64,000 nucleotides of DNA, from positions 13,973,167 to 14,037,166 of the forward strand of contig NC_087074.1 of NCBI RefSeq assembly GCF_026151205.1, written 5' to 3'. The DNA is from Bolinopsis microptera. Lineage: Eukaryota; Ctenophora; Tentaculata; Lobata; Bolinopsidae. Under the pieces are notes generated by a model. The model saw only the letters and a list, made by a program, of their open reading frames with translations. It was not told the origin of the DNA and ran no database searches. The first letter of the stretch is position 1. Every line of letters starts with the position of its first letter. Shown here piece by piece: positions 1 to 10,503 of the stretch. Made by a program: the position numbers and the translations under genes.

Positions 1-346
1 TAAACGTCGAAAAGTGCTGCGTTCAAGATCATTGTTTTAAAATTCAGGGCCTTTCAAAATAAATGAACATATTATGTGCATATTTATGCAAAGTAGTCAA
101 ATTTTAATGGCCATCCTATCTTGCTGTTTTATAATGTAGGCTCATAACATAACTATTAACCCGAGCACCAAGCTGCGTCACGTTGCTGGGTAAAAATATT
201 TACATTTTACAAATATCATTTGTTGGAGGAAATTGTCCATTATTGTTTCGCGCGACACAACGATCTGAATAAAAAGGGTTGGCATCGCGTCAATTGAATC
301 ATTTGTTAATGGCTCACTTTAAAAAATGTATCTTCCTGGTTTTGAT

Positions 347-423
347 TTGTCCATAGTTAATCATTAATGGACTAGCCCGGCGCGCGATATTTCAAAGAAA
401 TTTAGACGAGTAACATCCGTCAA
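347..423. mobile_element. 77-bp micro-transposon, 9-bp target duplication
   Basis: The element runs from TTGTCCATAG to ATCCGTCAA and is flanked by perfect 9-bp direct repeats GGTTTTGAT (338-346 and 424-432). Copies of the same family lie at 846-971 and 29228-29322, sharing the right end AGTAACATCCGTCAA. The centre is a short GC-rich stretch. It has no coding capacity, so it must be non-autonomous. The superfamily is not assigned. Confidence 0.7.
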
Positions 424-625
424 GGTTTTGATAAATTGTAAATTTGGGGCAAAAATTGTTTAAAAATTCGATTATAAAATAAGTCCACTATTAATACATG
501 TTTCGTATCCAAATATCCTTCGGCGGCGCGCGCTTCGCGCGCGAAAAGTGGCATGCAACGTATGTCAAGTCCACTAGCTGTGAAGTACGATTTAACTAGA
601 ATACTAAAAAAATTTACTGTTCATT

Positions 626-740
626 AATTGATGATGTCAATTTTGCTTCGCAAAGCAACAATCTTCGATGCGAAGCCAGAAGCAAGAATGATAGTTTGCG
701 CGGCGCGTCTAAGCGGCGACGTCCACCAACACTGTTTTGT
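626..740. repeat. Copy of the 28702-28815 micro-element family
   Basis: It shares the order of motifs TTGA(T/C)GATGTCAAT, a hairpin made of GCTTCGCAAAGC-like sequence, AAGAATG(A/C)TAGTTTGC and AAGCGGCGA(C/A)GTCC with the element at 28702-28815, which has a clear target duplication. No duplication is evident here. It is non-coding. Confidence 0.5.
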
Positions 741-845
741 GTTTGTGCCGTTCACATTGCTTAGTTAAGTTTTTAGCACCCATTTTTTGCATTTGAGACT
801 GAATTGTAACTTTTGCATTTTGTAACTGATCATCAACCTTATTGT

Positions 846-971
846 TTGACCATTGTTAATGGTCTGGCCCGGCGCGTGCTACTTCGTAGCACTTGCCATC
901 GGGCCATAATATTTCGAGAAGAAAGCGGCGCGCGCTACTTCGAAGAAATTTAGACGAGTAACATCCGTCAA
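846..971. mobile_element. Second copy of the TTGAC...GTCAA micro-transposon
   Basis: It starts TTGACCATTGTTAATGG and ends AGTAACATCCGTCAA, like the copies at 347-423 and 29228-29322. It is longer because the central GC hairpin region is duplicated (two GCGCG...CTACTTCG segments). Flanking direct repeats are only weakly matching, suggesting age. It is non-coding. Confidence 0.6.
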
Positions 972-1594
972 TTTTATTATATCTAGATATCAATCCTTCA
1001 CAACTCGTTGTGTAACGGCCCAATAGTGCATTGCTACAATCTGTGGTTGCGATAAACACTATTTGATGGGCGGCGCGGCCATGCAATTCTGTGATCTGAA
1101 AAAATCACAAGTAATGACAAATGAATAAACTCGCTATTCTATTTTATAGATTAAAAGCAATACATAACCAACAACAATTTGACTCAATCCGACCATTCAA
1201 AATATTTTAAAATTGTAAAAACAAAAAACGAAGAATGAACCTTTATTTTAAAAATAAATATGATCTTAATTATTGATTATTACTTGATTTTGAGATATTA
1301 CTTAAATGCAGAATAAGTATTGTATTGTACCGCTTCGGCGGGTAGTTGATGCACTGATCACAAGCAAGAGCCACTTTGGTCTACTTGCTGTGAGGTATCT
1401 CAGCTACATGGGTTGGGGGTCCCCCTTAATTGACGATGTCAATTCATGGCAGCTCGGCGCGGCACAGTAGCGCATCTCGCCGATCTAGCCAGTATCGTTG
1501 TGAGAAGCCTCATTGAGTGCGCGGCGCGGCACAGTAACGCATCGCGCTACAAGGGTCCCCCCCTTTTTTCATTGAAAAAAATGAGTATTGTATT

Positions 1595-2104
1595 ATTTGA
1601 CCAAAACCCATAATCATGGGTAGAGTGGACCGCTGCCAGTGTCTCTCTTTCCCAAACAAAAGGAAATGATATTAATTTGATTGACCGTTCTCAAATGCAA
1701 AATGATACCGAGAATGAAATCGGTCGCTCGCTTTTCCCATTCATTCACGGCTTACGAATTGTGATAAGTTTCGATTGATTAGGTACATCAATCAGATGCT
1801 GTAAAAATCTCTTTGGGTTGCGTTCGGGTCGATACCTAGTATTTCGGGGTAAGGGTGGTAGTTATTACATATTGAATTAGCTGAAGTTTATTGAATCTTT
1901 ATTGCTGAGTACAGCTGCCTTTGGGTAGTTCTTCTTAATCTATTACAATTGTAAATGAATGGGAAAAGCGAGCGACCGATTTCAATCTCGGTATCATTTT
2001 GCATTTGAGAACGGTCAATCAAATTAATATCATTTCCTTTTGTTTGGGAAAGAGAGACACTGGCAGCGGTCCACTCTACCCATGATTATGGGTTTTGATC
2101 AAAT
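1595..2104. mobile_element. 510-bp inverted-repeat (fold-back) element
   Basis: Two arms of about 151 bp (1595-1745 and 1954-2104) are near-perfect reverse complements. The outer ends read ATTTGACCAAAACCCATAAT and its complement. A loop of about 208 bp lies between them and holds no open frame. This is the layout of a MITE or fold-back element. No convincing target-site duplication was identified. Confidence 0.75.
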
Positions 2105-3500
2105 ATCATCTCTTTTTGATTATAATGTCAGGGTACTTTATAAAGTCGAAATATAAACTGATATCTTCATTAATAAGGAGGAAGTTTCAACAATTTCGAA
2201 ATTTTTCCTTTAAAAACATTTCCTTGTGTTTAGGTAAGCATAGCGGTCGATCACTGACTGAATATGCCACTTAATACTCATTCAAGTTGGCATTAAATTC
2301 ATTTATAATGACATTAAACTGTCGTGGCAAAGCAGAATTTGTTGGAAATCACAAATGAGCAAAATTCTCACCATTCGCACGTGCAAACTTTGAGCGGACG
2401 TTGCGTGCGCATCCAATATTGAATCACCGTAAAATTTTGCATGTAATTGTTGTATATATAGTTTGATAAGCATGCAAAGTTTCAAAGTATTTCAAGAAGA
2501 ACTGTTATCACAACGGCACTCTAAAGTTGACAGAAAATGACGAAAACAGCAATTTTCAGTGATTTTAGCAATTTTTTATCAATTTGGGCGTGTCCCCACG
2601 TGTGCAACTTTTCGATTTTTAACTTTAAAACTAGCCTAATGCACAATTTATATCTATAGGAAGCAGAACTGAGCTCCACAACCCAAGGCATGGCCCAACA
2701 CCAGAGAATACTAAATCGCAAAATTGACGTTTTTATAAAATAATTCTTCAAAAAAACACAAACTTCAATGACGAATATCTTTATGAAGGAGCAAGCTAGA
2801 AAAACTTTCCGGTAGATTTTCAGAATGCTTGAACAATTATCTGAGGTAAAAATTTCCTCAGATTTTGAATAAAATTACTTTTTAATGGTGTAAAATCATT
2901 TTTAAAAGTTATTACTTTGTCAAAAATCAAGTTTTAAAAACGGTTAACTTGATGACGTCATCAAGGGGTGTTCATGACGTCAAATAATTTGTTTATACAA
3001 TGTAAACTAAAGTGTAAACAATTATTTTCAAGACCTGTGGTCGGAATTGGCTGTATCTTTTATACTTTTGAATCTACGGACAATTAAATACAGGCTACAA
3101 TTGACTGGCAAAGCGTCTATCCCTGAATATATATGTATATCTGTATGTATGTATATGTCCCGACAATCTGTCGTAAAACAGGGGTTCTAGAAAACCCACT
3201 TCCCGATGTTCCTGAAACCTGAAACTTTTTTTGCAGTCGATTTGGTCAACGTCTAGACGCCCTGAAAAATTTCAGATCTCTAACTCGATTTTAACATGGT
3301 TTTTAAAGCACCTGAATATGGCGATTTTGGGTTTTTTACCGAATTTCGTATAACAGTGCTGGCGAGTATTTTATGCAAATTTCTTAAAAATCTCAACATA
3401 ACTATTTTTTATTCCTGTCATCTTTGACATCAAATTAGAATGTTTTGAACTAAAAATAAATCTGCTGAACGACTTCCGATGAGTCTTAATGCTTGAAAAA
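2105..3500. other. Intergenic stretch, nothing recognised
   Basis: AT-rich sequence with no homology I can name. Short open frames on the minus strand (2303-2751) lack plausible protein composition. A TATATGTATATCTGTATGTA-type simple repeat lies at about 3128-3156. Confidence 0.4.
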
Positions 3501-3572
3501 CTCCTGCCTTCGGCCGCCGCCTCCGGCCGGAGTGCACGCTTCGCGTGCACGAAAGAGGCTTGTAACGTGTAC

Positions 3573-3637
3573 CAAAGGGGGTATAATAGTAAAGGGGGTA
3601 TAATAGTAAAGGGGGTATAATAGTAAAGGGGGTACAT
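3573..3637 (+). repeat. 17-bp tandem repeat
   Basis: A unit close to AAAGGGGGTATAATAGT is repeated almost four times. It sits just after a GC-rich hairpin (3507-3556) built from GGCCGCCGCCTCCGGCC and TGCACGCTTCGCGTGCA. The overlapping minus-strand open frames here are products of the repeat. Confidence 0.85.
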
Positions 3638-3949
3638 AGTATACCCACAATAAATGCACCGGTCGTGCTTGCCAGCACTGTGAAATGAATATTGAGTAAG
3701 TCATAACAATTACAAATATTTCAGTCGGGCACCACGTGACTGGAAAGTAAGCCCAAACATTTGTACATTGAATTATGGTTCACCTTGTATACTGGGATTA
3801 ATTGATAGGGTTGACCGATTACGTGATTAGATTACATTGTTAACCACTGGTATGTAATGGGACATGGGTGGAGCAGTGATGTTTGTATTTTGCTTGTGAT
3901 GTGAAGATGACGTGGGTAGTGGGGACAGCTTCCTGCAATACAATATTAT

Positions 3950-4052
3950 TTGTCATACGTTGTATGACCCGCCGCGCACGAAGTGTGCGGCTCCCCCTGT
4001 ATCGTCGAAGACGATACAGTGAAGCGACAGTAGGGGTCACCACGTGATACAA
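3950..4052. mobile_element. 103-bp hairpin micro-transposon
   Basis: The element begins TTGTCATACGTTGTATGACCC and ends GGGGTCACCACGTGATACAA, so its termini are related inverted repeats. Inside are two small hairpins (GCACGAAGTGTGC and GTATCGTCGAAGACGATAC). Flanking 8-mers AATATTAT and CATATTAT differ at one base. The same element, in reverse orientation and interrupted, is found at 30674-34358. Confidence 0.7.
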
Positions 4053-4065
4053 CATATTATATGAT

Positions 4066-4141
4066 TAATGGGCCGCGCTCAACCTGTCATTCCGCCTAAT
4101 CTCTATTCGGCGGTTTATGAACATGATAGCCTGAGGTCAAC
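4066..4141. mobile_element. Degenerate copy of the ~80-bp TTACYTGGG micro-MITE
   Basis: It shares GGGCCGCGCTCA, CCTGTCATTCCGCC and ATAGCCTGAGGTC with the intact copies at 29389-29470, 29791-29868 and 48333-48410. Its ends are altered and no target duplication is visible. It lies 13 bp after the hairpin element at 3950-4052 and is followed by a short CATAA tandem run. Confidence 0.55.
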
Positions 4142-4336
4142 ATAACATAACATAACATTATAAATAATGCCTCTCTGGGCATCTCAAAAAGAAATTCATA
4201 GAAAATGAACACTTAACGTTTGAATCAAACCATACAATTACAAACTTTTAAAAATTCAACTACCTTTGATATTTAGGTAAATCCCCAGGTAAATTATATG
4301 ATTGATTGGACTCAGTGATTTAAGGCTAACTGATTG

Positions 4337-4431
4337 TTGTAGGTTTATAACCTACCAAGACGTGCGCCGAGTTGAACTCGTCGACGGTCTTGGAATATTT
4401 GAAACAAATACTTTACGAGTATCACCTGTTA
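4337..4431. mobile_element. 95-bp micro-transposon with 9-bp target duplication
   Basis: The element reads TTGTAGGTTTATAACC to GTATCACCTGTTA and is flanked by direct repeats AACTGATTG (4328-4336 and 4432-4440). Related copies are at about 22755-22832 and, inverted and interrupted, at 29722-29911. It is non-coding; family unassigned. Confidence 0.7.
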
Positions 4432-4572
4432 AACTGATTGAGGCATGAGTAACACGGCAAAATGGTGCCAGCGAATCTGTGAGACTTGATTCTCAGCACG
4501 GCATTTGAGTGCTGTCAGAACTTGGTAGTAATGTCAAAGTGTATTACATAGGTATAACGCTTCTACGTTGGA

Positions 4573-4776
4573 GAGGAAACTGTCTCACACTTCCTTGGAC
4601 AGTGTCCAGCTATTGCCCAAATAAGAGGTCAATACTTCCAGGACTACTACCTCTCTGTCAATGACATATTCGACAACCAACACATCACCACGATTGTCAA
4701 TTTCGCAAACCGCACCAAACCCTTAATTGTGGCGGAAGAGCTGGATCAGACCGCGACTGGGGTGACTTACAGTATT
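4573..4776 (+). pseudogene. LINE C-terminal fragment (non-LTR pol)
   Basis: A frame starting at 4573 reads EETVSHFLGQCPAIAQIRGQ and continues for about 60 residues. The ETV.HFL..CP pattern is the terminal region of many non-LTR polymerases, downstream of the reverse transcriptase. No start, RT domain or endonuclease is attached, so it is a truncated relic. It lies just upstream of the L2-type LINE at 4784 in the same strand but is not obviously part of it. Confidence 0.5.
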
Positions 4777-4783
4777 AACTCAT

Positions 4784-5545
4784 ATGCTGTCTCGTCTGAT
4801 CAAGAAGATCAGAAAAGATTTCCCTGATATAGAAGATTTTGATGTTGACAAGCACATGACAGTCTCGAGTAAAGAGATCAATTCTCAAGATCACTTATGT
4901 GAATTTGATCCATGCACAGAGGAAGAGCTGTCTGACATTATTAAGGAAAGTGGGATCAAGTGTGCACCATCTGATTTCCTTCCAACGTCGATTCTCAAAG
5001 ATAACATCACAAACTTTATTCCTGTCTTCTGCAAACTGGTCAACCAGTCCCTAACCAAGGGTATATTTGAGGGCCTGAAAACTGCTGATATAATACCAAC
5101 CATTAAAGACCACAAACTTGATCCTAATGACTTCAAGAGCTATCGACCTATTTCCAACCTCTCTTTTCTGGGTAAACTGATCGAAAGAGTTGTGCTAAAA
5201 AGGTTAAATGACCACTTGGTTAAAAACGATCTCAATGTTCCTCAACAATCTGCATATATAAAAAGTTTCACTCTACTGAGACCATCTTGTTGAAAGTAAC
5301 AAATGACCTACTTCTGGCATGTGATAGCAAATCCTCCACTGTTCTTATGATGCTTGATCTATCTGCAGCCTTTGACACAGTAGAACACAGAAAGTTGCTC
5401 AAAGTTCTTTCTGAAGAGTTACATATCAGAGAAATTGCTCTTAAATGGTCTAAAAGCTTCTTAGTAGGACGTACTCAAAGAACTAGGGTAGGCTCCACGA
5501 CAAGTGATACAATCATTCTTGAATTTGGTGTACCACAAGGTTCAG
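4784..5545 (+). pseudogene. RT, N-terminal half, of the L2-type LINE
   Basis: Fingers and palm region of a reverse transcriptase. A first frame (4784-5293) covers the region before and including SYRPISNL. The continuation (about 5265-5545) carries the catalytic-core motif DLSAAFDT, whose D residues correspond to RT motif A, and ends in the middle of the GVPQGS motif where the nested LINE begins. The frame change near 5261-5275 looks like a single inserted base. Confidence 0.8.
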
Positions 5546-5714
5546 GATACAAGGATACAAGGATACAAGGATACAAGGATACAAAAGTGATAATTATTTT
5601 ATTGAATTCACAATAGTTATAATTCTGAAATAATTTAAGGTTACACAATTCTAGTTATTTACAGATGTGTAGGGATAAAATAGAAATGTTTAATATAATA
5701 CTATTTTTGAGGTC

Positions 5715-6650
5715 CTATAGCATTATGCATTGGCCAGTATTTGAGTGGAAATCTGGGCTCTTATAGTAGGCTGTAAAATTTTCGTTCACAGAGAGAATTG
5801 AATGGATTGCTCTTGCTGTGGCAGTAAATTTTGTAGGGTCTAGTGTTTTATCGGATAGCAAACCGGCTAGGTCAGTAATATTTTTGGGATGGAAGTTAAA
5901 TTTTTCTCTAACTGAGGAGTAGAGTAAACAGTCAGTTAGAACATGAATTTCGTCCTCAATAGGCTTAAGCCCCTTGCTGAAAAAGCAAAAATTGCACCAT
6001 CGATGTTCTCTTGGTACTAGGGGGGTTTCGTAACGGCCCCTCTCAATGTAAAGATTGTGGCAGCTAATACGAAACCTTGTTAAGCTTTTCCGAGCATCGG
6101 GGATCTTAACCGCTCCTAAGTATGTTTCTGGTTCAAAATCATGTTTAATTTGATTGTAGAATTCTAATTTAGGTGAGGATGCCTTGGCAGATTTCCAGGT
6201 ATCCACAAATTCTTCCCTCATGTTGTGACTGATTTGGGTAGAGAGCTTGGATTTTGAAGAGGATGAGTGGGGGAAGTTATATTTGGTGAGAAGATTAGAG
6301 ATGTTGGTGTACCAAGGAAGGCCCAGCATAATCTGCTCGTGAAATGCAGCAGAGAGAAGTTCATTTTCAGTGCTTTCAAGGCGAATATAGAAATCTATTG
6401 CAAGTTTGCAGGCTTCAAAGAAGAGGGGGTGGCGCCCACTTTCGCCCCAGCAGCCTATATTTGATGCTTTTGAATGGACAGACAAGGACCACTTGATAAA
6501 CTTAAGGTGGAATCTTTCATAGTGGTCTTGTGAGATGTACCTAAGAGTATGCTGGGGGTTGACTTTGCTATCTGTTTTGGAGAGGTATCTCATGGTTTTT
6601 GAGTGAGGACATAAGATTTGGCAGCCATAGAGCAGTATCGGTTTTATTAG
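5715..6650 (-). pseudogene. C-terminal domain of the nested LINE polymerase
   Basis: After a single-base frameshift near 6650 the polymerase continues as PILLYGCQILCPHSKTMR, then about 290 residues ending with NTGQCIML at the stop at 5715. A zinc-knuckle-like pattern (CNFCFF...HVLTDC) occurs near residues 195-225 of this stretch. Apart from the frameshift this copy looks fairly intact. Confidence 0.7.
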
Positions 6651-8245
6651 AGAGTCAAATAGAATGTTTCTAGAGAACGGTGAGAGAGGGCATCTTTGAC
6701 GATATTGCCTTTGAGGCCATAGAGAGCACGGAGAGCCTTGGCCCTCAGTTCAGTATTTGCTGCTGTAAAAGATCCATTTCTGTGGAATATAATGCCAAGA
6801 TAGCAGTATTTTTCGGTGTGTTGGATGGGCTGGCCTCCCAAAATGAATGTTTCATAGGATTGTTTTCTTTTAGGAGGGCAGAATATGAGAATCTTGGTTT
6901 TTTTAATATTTACTTCAAGGCCCATAGAGTTACAGAAGTCGAATAGGATGTTTATATTGTCTTGCAAGGCCTTGGGACTTAGGGCAAGTAGGACAAGATC
7001 GTCAGCCCAGAGCAGATGTGATATTAGGACGTCAGCTAGAATAGGATAATCACCAACAGATTTCAGGAGAGATGACAAGTCGTTGATATAGATTTTAAAA
7101 AGGTCCGGTGATAGAGGGTGTCCCTGCTCTGTTCCTTTTCCAATGTCAATATTAGGGGACAAGAGTTTGGAGATTTTTATATGAGCTATTGAGTTTCTAT
7201 ACATATCACTTAGGCAATTGAAGAAGTTTCCAGTTATTCCAAGGCATGTGATTTTGTGCAGAAGGAGGTCCCTACATACAGTGTCAAAGGCCTTTCTTAG
7301 ATCAACAAAGCATGCATAGAGACGAGCTTTCTTAACCTTGGTATATTTGTCAATGACTGTCTTAAGGGTAAAAACGTGGTCATTTGTTTGAGCACCCTTC
7401 GAGAACCCTAGTTGTTCTTTTGGGTCAGGGCAGTAGAGCTTTTTGAAGTGCAGGAGACGCTCAAGTAAGATGCTAGAAAACAGTTTACCCATACAGCTAC
7501 CAACAGCTATTGCTCTGTAGTTGTCCGGGCTGAAAGGGTTGCCAGACTTGTAAATAGGAGTAATGATGCTGGTGTGCCATGGATAGTAACCGGAGACCAG
7601 TGAGTGGTTGAAGTTTTTGAGGATGGCTTTGAGACAAAGCGGAGTTACGCTCTGAAGCATCTCGTTGGATATCAAGTCGTTTGAGCAACTTTTACCTTTT
7701 TTGAGATTTTTGATGGCAGAGGTCACTTCAGATTCTGACACGAGCTTATTTAGGATATCCAGATCTGGTGGTTCAGGGTAATGTTTGTGATTGTGGTGAG
7801 TGAGATCTGGCTCCTGGTCTGGTTTTTTATAAAGGGATGCAAAGAAGTCATGGAAGCTAGCTAAATCAAATTTGTCAAGTAAGGGGCTAGTGTCATGTTC
7901 TTGTTTAAGCCGTTTAAATTTTTTCCAGTCGAGTATGTGACCTTCTTCTATAGCTTCATTTAACTTCTTAAGAAAAGCTACTTTCTTACTGTTTACAAAA
8001 TTGCTATGCTTGTTGCGTTGCTTAAAATATTCTAGTCTGAGGATACTGTTACAGTGCTTACTACCAAGCCGATTTGCTAGCCTATTAAGGTTCCGCCGCG
8101 AGGAGTTGACTTGTGGGTCGAACCATTTTTTACGGGCAGAATTTTTGGGAGGCTTTTTCACTTTTAAGGCTATATCAGCAGCACTGTGGAGACATTTTAT
8201 GACTGCATCGTTCAGTTCGTGATTGCCCTCCAGAGTACTGCTAAA
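6647..8245 (-). pseudogene. Reverse transcriptase of the nested LINE
   Basis: A long frame encodes an RT with KKGKSCSNDLISNEML, ITPIYKSGNPFSPDNYRAIA, FVDLRKAFDTV (motif A), GTEQGHPLSPDLFKIYINDL (motif B) and LLWADDLVLLA (motif C, the YADD-type active site with W for Y). It stops at 6647 by a frameshift; the protein resumes in another frame at about 6650-5715. The apparent N-terminus upstream of 8245 belongs to the host LINE sequence. Clade not assigned. Confidence 0.85.
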
Positions 8246-9402
8246 TTCAGTGTTAGGACCAGTTTTGTTCAACATATACATCCGATCTCTGTATAGGACT
8301 ATAGAGGAATCTGTATTCAACGTGCAAGGATATGCAGATGACCACCAGGTATACAAAACCTTCAAACCTTGTGATCAGGTTAATGTTTTGGGTATTCAAC
8401 TTGTAAATTGTGCCAGGACCATACAGCGCTGGATGGTTGAATACTGCCTACAACTCAACCCAGGAAAAACCCAAATACTTGTGATTGCCTCACCTCATGT
8501 GTTGAATCAGATATCTTTAGGAGGAGTACAGCTGTCAAATGACACGTGTATCAGATTTGTCAGCACAGCAAAAAATCTTGGTGTGCAAATCGACCATCAC
8601 CTTACCTTTGAGCCTCAAATCATGTCCCTAAAAAAACATTGTTTTAGACTCCTCAGGAATGTTATCAGAAGAAAGTATCTTTTTAGTAAAGCTCAGCTTA
8701 AGCTTATTGTTAATAGCATTATCGTCTGCAAATTGGATTACTGCAACGCCCTTTATTTTGGAATCAGTGACTACCTCATCCATCAGCTTCAACTCATTCA
8801 AAATGCTGCTGCTAAAGCTATAGTAGGACTATATAAACATGATCATTTAGGAGATACTCTGAAAGACCTTCATTGGCTGCCTATCAGTTACAGAATTCAG
8901 TACAAATTATTACTTCTTGTTTATAAATGTCTAAATGGCATGGGACCAGATTGTTAAAGTACAATGTTTAAATTTGCAAACTATAAGCATCTTATTTATT
9001 TGACTGAACCTAGAGTGCATACACAATATGGAGAGAGATCTTTTCAGAAAGTTGGCCCTAAATTATGGAATGATCTACCATTTGAGATTAAGAATTGTAC
9101 AACATTGGACTCTTTAAAGTGTATCTGAAAACATTTCTTTTTTAAACGTGCTCATAATATTATATCTTAATATTTTTCAATCCTAGTTTTCCCTATTTGG
9201 TTCTACTGGAAAATGCATACACATTATCATTTATTAAGTGTATCAAGTCTAATCACCCTTATCTGGTTTAGAATATAAATGTGGGTTGCTTTTTCAGGTT
9301 TTATTGTATCCTGCAAACTGTTTTCGTGGCACACCTGTGCATTTTAAGTTGTTGTGCCACTATAATATAAAAGTTTAAATTATTATTATTATTATTATTT
9401 TA

Positions 9403-10491
9403 CTTTTCCAAACCCAGCTGGCACTTAGGCGTATCATCTTGACTCATGTCACTTTTTACACCATCCTCCACCATTCACTATGATTTCACCGGCAACCTTC
9501 CCCAGGGTTGCCACACCCCAGAGGTAGGCAGAACATCTCTTGATGCTATCCTCTAGTGGGCTATCTTGAACCAACCCTCTTAATTTTTAAAAAATTTTTA
9601 AATAAAAACGCTTCTACGTTTTCCATCCTCCTTCATGTAACCGCACCACGAGTAACAACTCAACAAAGATGTAGAACCCAACACTTTCTCTGAACGGATT
9701 CAGAAAGATCTGTGACACACTTCACCATTTTACTTAAAGTTTTTTTTCAATAAGAAAGGCCAATTATCACATAATTACCCAGTGAATTTGCTAATGATAG
9801 AAACAAAATGATTAAGGAAAACAACATTTTTAGAAATGGAGTTTCTAACATGTCACATGGAACTGATACAATCAATTTATTGTTGAAAGGGTTTTGGCTT
9901 GGCCTCCAACAACTCGAATGAGTAGTAACAGTGTGCCATCTGTAAAATTACAGGTGTCAAACTTGAATCATGGCCAATTTATAAGCCCAAATGTGGGCTG
10001 TGGTATTACTTACCCAAAAACCAACACGTTCCTACCATTGTTAATTTAGTAATTGTGCCTGAGGATTGTGCCTGAGGATCAAACCGAGTTTACGTATTAA
10101 TTTTCAGGCTGGTTTACTTAAGTTAAAGCAGCTTTAGCTGTTTATCTCTTGGTTCGGCACCTGGGAATTTATTAATTCCTCCTCACATCCCAGAGGCATG
10201 CACAGCGTCTATAACACTCTGCAGTCTACACTCTACATGTTATCTTCCTGTGGGCCACCCAGGTCTAGCCCCAATGAAATTTTACTTTATTAAATTTACA
10301 TTTTCCATATTTTAAATTTGATTCAAACTGTACAAATTAGAATGATATTGTTGAAAAATTCATTATAATGAAATATCAATGTATTATTACATATTCTGTA
10401 TTGCAAAGTTACACACAACGTTGTGTAATAGATCCCGGTCGATGCCTATTTATTAGTTAAACTTACAATTACATAGTTATTTTCTCTGTAG
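9403..10491. other. Upstream region of the CEP97-like gene with a dispersed repeat
   Basis: No open frame of note. The segment 9500-9566 (GGTTGCCACACCC...AGGTAGGCAGA...TATCCTCTAGTGGG) recurs at 34705-34868 and more weakly at about 10187-10262. A short direct repeat (GTGCCTGAGGATTGTGCCTGAGGAT) lies near 10050. A polypyrimidine tract and AG at 10480-10491 mark a 3' splice site, so at least one 5' untranslated exon of the downstream gene should lie in or beyond this stretch; it was not located. Confidence 0.5.
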
Positions 10492-10503
10492 CCAACTATC
10501 ACC

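Larger units (their letters stand above)
1..1594. other. Non-coding flank with small dispersed repeats
   Basis: No gene is recognised here. The stretch is AT-rich and punctuated by short GC-rich hairpins, for example around 522-545 and 1066-1080. Several motifs recur elsewhere in the window, such as the tail near 396-423, found again at 942-971 and 29286-29322. A segment at 626-740 resembles the element at 28702-28815. Another partial copy of that family starts near 1431. The short open frames are not supported by codon pattern or splice sites. Confidence 0.6.
5546..8245 (-). mobile_element. Nested non-LTR retrotransposon, 5-bp target duplication
   Basis: A 2.7-kb minus-strand LINE sits inside the RT of the L2-type LINE. 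The flanking TTCAG at 5541-5545 and 8246-8250 is the target duplication; removing the insert and one copy restores the host frame. The 3' end is a short tandem tail, GATACAAG repeats on the plus strand (5546-5582). The 5' end is truncated: the coding frame is already open at the boundary. RT and C-terminal domain are present but there is no endonuclease. Confidence 0.88.
4784..9402 (+). mobile_element. L2/CR1-type LINE, interrupted by another LINE
   Basis: The element carries an RT in two halves: 4784-5545 and 8246-8957. The left half has SYRPISNLSFLGKLIERV, DLSAAFDTVEH and the start of the GVPQGS motif. The right half resumes with VLGPVLFNIY, then YADD, KNLGVQIDHHLTF, DYCNALYFG and LHWLPISYRIQYKLLL. 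These are typical of CR1/L2 elements. A one-base frameshift lies near 5261-5275. C-terminal coding remnants run to about 9150 and the 3' end is an ATT microsatellite (9380-9400). No ORF1 or endonuclease is seen, so the copy is 5'-truncated and dead. Confidence 0.85.

Noticed and set aside
3371-3704. Three overlapping minus-strand frames with PLLLYPLYYYTPF-type repeats
   Set aside because: They translate the 17-bp tandem repeat and adjoining hairpins in different frames.
8246-8365. Extension of the nested LINE RT frame beyond 8245 on the minus strand
   Set aside because: The sequence belongs to the host LINE in the opposite orientation; the frame is open there by chance.
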